A stretch of 64,000 nucleotides of DNA from Symbiodinium natans (lineage: Eukaryota; Sar; Dinophyceae; Suessiales; Symbiodiniaceae). The notes under the pieces are model-generated. The model worked only from the letters and a program-made list of their open reading frames with translations. It was not told the origin of the DNA and ran no database searches. The translations under genes and the position numbers were made by a program. The stretch covers positions 58,501 through 122,500 of the forward strand of contig CAJNDS010002115.1 in the NCBI GenBank assembly GCA_905221605.1, read 5' to 3'. This document shows, in pieces, positions 62,226 through 64,000 of the stretch; position 1 is the stretch's first letter; each line of letters starts with the position of its first letter.

Positions 62226-64000
62226 ACCCTTGCTCCAGGGACTGGGGTTCGATCGGTGGAAGCTTTGCGACTTGCGCACCGCACCTCAACCCCTTGAAAG
62301 TGTGGGAGGCCAGTCGGGTAATCATGGAGGAAGGACGACAGAGGTGTAGGGGCTGGCGTATCTGGTAGGGCTGAAGTCAAACAGGCCAAGCCCTAAGCCA
62401 CAATTACGGATTTCGTCGGGTCTTCCAAAAAGAGAGAGGGTTTAGGACATATGGTGCGGCGTCTGGCGTGTCCGGCCCCCCAATATGGTATGGTCAGGCA
62501 GGGGGGGGGGGTGGGCCGACTGTGAGCATACCCTCTGCATAACGCGTGTTTTGTGAGTGTTGCGCCTTCGGTTGAGAGACCCTAAACCCTAAACCCGAAA
62601 CCCTACACCCTAAACCCTAAACCTTAAACCCTAAACCCTAAACCACCACAACCATCACCCCACAGGGCCACAGGGGGGTGGAGCCACAGGAGAGGGGGGG
62701 GCTAAACCCTAAACCCTAAACCCAAAACCCAAAACCCTAAACCACCAAAACCACCACGGGGGGGGGGGGGGGGGGAGTGGGGGGGGGGGAGGGGGGGGGG
62801 CGGGGGGGGGGGGGGAGGGGGAGGGGGGGGCCGCGGAGCACTGGACCATCTATGGCCGTGAGTCTCTTTAGGGTTTCGGATGTTAGTGTGGAGCGTGGCA
62901 TGCAGCGATCGGGAACCATCTTATGGCTGCCGCTGAACGGGCTTAACGAGGGTATGGTTGGTTGTTCTGGCAGGGCTCCGGCTACCAGGCTATCATGCAG
63001 CCAGATACTCAAGGGCCGCCTGGTTTGGGTTCGGGTCCGTGCTGGAGCCCCGAACACGTGAACCTTGCCATCATGGAGATCTGTACGGCATCTTCTTCTT
63101 TGGCTTCTTGCAAGTTTGGCTTGGACATACATGTCCACGACACAATGTTTACTACCCTCTGTGAACCACCAAGCCTCTGACCCGTGCCCCCCAGGTTTCT
63201 GTCGACCATCAACACGGACCTCCACCAGATGCTGGCTTCAGATCGATCTTGGGGGGTTGAGATAAAAAGGGTCTCAGTCCTCCCCTCCCCTGCCCTCCCC
63301 CCCACCCTTTTGGCGTGGTGGGCATCCGTTGCTTGTTTCGTTTCGTCTCTGGGGGCTCCAGGGTTCCAACTTCTTCCGACAAGTTGGCGAAGTCTGCCCA
63401 CAAGGCCCAACTTGTGGTCCTTGAGCCACCTCTGAGCCCTTTGCCCGGACTTCAAGATTCTGAGGCCAGAAGCCCCGAAGCCCTCCACGTTTTCCCCGAA
63501 GTTTGAAAAGAATCCCATCATCCGAGGAAGAGTCTGAGCTTGCTTACAGTGGCGCTTATTGGAGGGCAGCTCGTCATAGCTGTGCAGGCCAGGAGAGGAG
63601 GTTCGGCTTTAGGGCTTTAAACCCTAAACCCTAAGCCCTAACCCTAAACCCCAAGGGCCTTAATTATTGGGAGAGAGTTGGCAAGCTTATGGGGAGGCGA
63701 GTTAAGGATGAGGATGGAAACAAAAGGGAACATGGCCCAAGGTCTCACTGGCTTACCGAGGGTTTTTGAAGATCGATGTGCAGAGGACCTATGTGCAGAG
63801 GGATGCGACATTTGGGCACATGAAGTAGCAGATATTTATATTTAATATCGACCGGATGATACACTTTCTGCATTATTTAGGCGTATGAAGGTATATCGAC
63901 TTAAGTGCGTGCGGACCTGAGCCTCACTAGACCGCAGAGCCTCCGGCCTTGAACCCCCCCAAAAGCCCCCCAAAGCTTAAATACCCTAAAGGCAGGGTTG
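62226..64000 (+). other. window end, weak candidate exons
   Basis: Repeats occupy 62579-62644 and 62702-62743 (CCCTAAA type) and 62759-62830 (poly-G). A frame near 62970-63120 reads SGPCWSPEHVNLAIMEICTA. Another at 63102-63150 reads DLYGIFFFGFLQVWLG and is hydrophobic. After CAG at 63192-63194 one reads FLSTINTDLHQMLAS. They could be further exons of the receptor or the next gene. I recognise no family. Short CCCTAAA repeats recur at 63618-63655, with nothing supported after them. Confidence 0.3.
62759..62830. repeat. poly-G tract with A interruptions
   Basis: About 70 bp that is almost all G follows CCCTAAA and ACCACC repeats. Gly/Pro-rich frames come from it. Confidence 0.95.

Overview
The window looks like nuclear DNA of a dinoflagellate, most likely of the Symbiodiniaceae type. 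This is inferred from four things. Exons are very small and scattered. Introns mostly end in AG with a G following, and many begin with GC (one with GA) instead of GT. Plant-type telomere-like repeats (CCCTAAA/TTTAGGG and variants) are interspersed through the whole window. One gene (25.6-28.1 kb) carries an N-terminal module I associate with dinoflagellate proteins. A chromerid or another alveolate is not excluded. Every gene I could place with confidence lies on the + strand, as expected for unidirectional dinoflagellate gene clusters.

Layout. 0-13.6 kb: the 3' part of a ClC-family chloride channel gene, with at least 17 placed exons and two C-terminal CBS domains. 15.5-25.0 kb: an unrecognised multi-exon gene coding for charged, helical protein. 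25.6-28.1 kb: a complete four-exon gene for an APH/choline-kinase-like protein. 28.1-30.9 kb: no gene recognised. 31.75-32.31 kb: an intronless OsmC-like gene with a putative organelle presequence. 33.6-37.7 kb: mini-exons of an RPAP1-like RNA polymerase II-associated protein, with possible further exons to 42.7 kb. 43.8-46.0 kb: a complete two-exon ankyrin-repeat protein with an N-myristoylation motif. 46.3-62.2 kb: a very dispersed gene for a class C GPCR-like receptor, with a Venus-flytrap ligand-binding domain, a cysteine-rich stalk and a probable membrane segment. 62.2-64 kb: only weak candidate exons.

The genes do not form a pathway, but several could act in membrane signalling and transport (channel, receptor, membrane-anchored ankyrin protein). 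The main observation is the intron architecture. Introns begin just after AG, mostly with GC, and end at AG|G. Many start with G-rich TTTAGGG-like repeats and end with C-rich CCCTAAA-like repeats, so in sense RNA the two intron ends could pair. Several introns also carry short inverted-repeat (MITE-like) elements, some touching the 3' splice site, and many boundaries show short direct repeats.

Exon boundaries were worked out by hand from splice motifs, reading phase and family resemblance. Those marked as firm agree on all three. No database search was possible.
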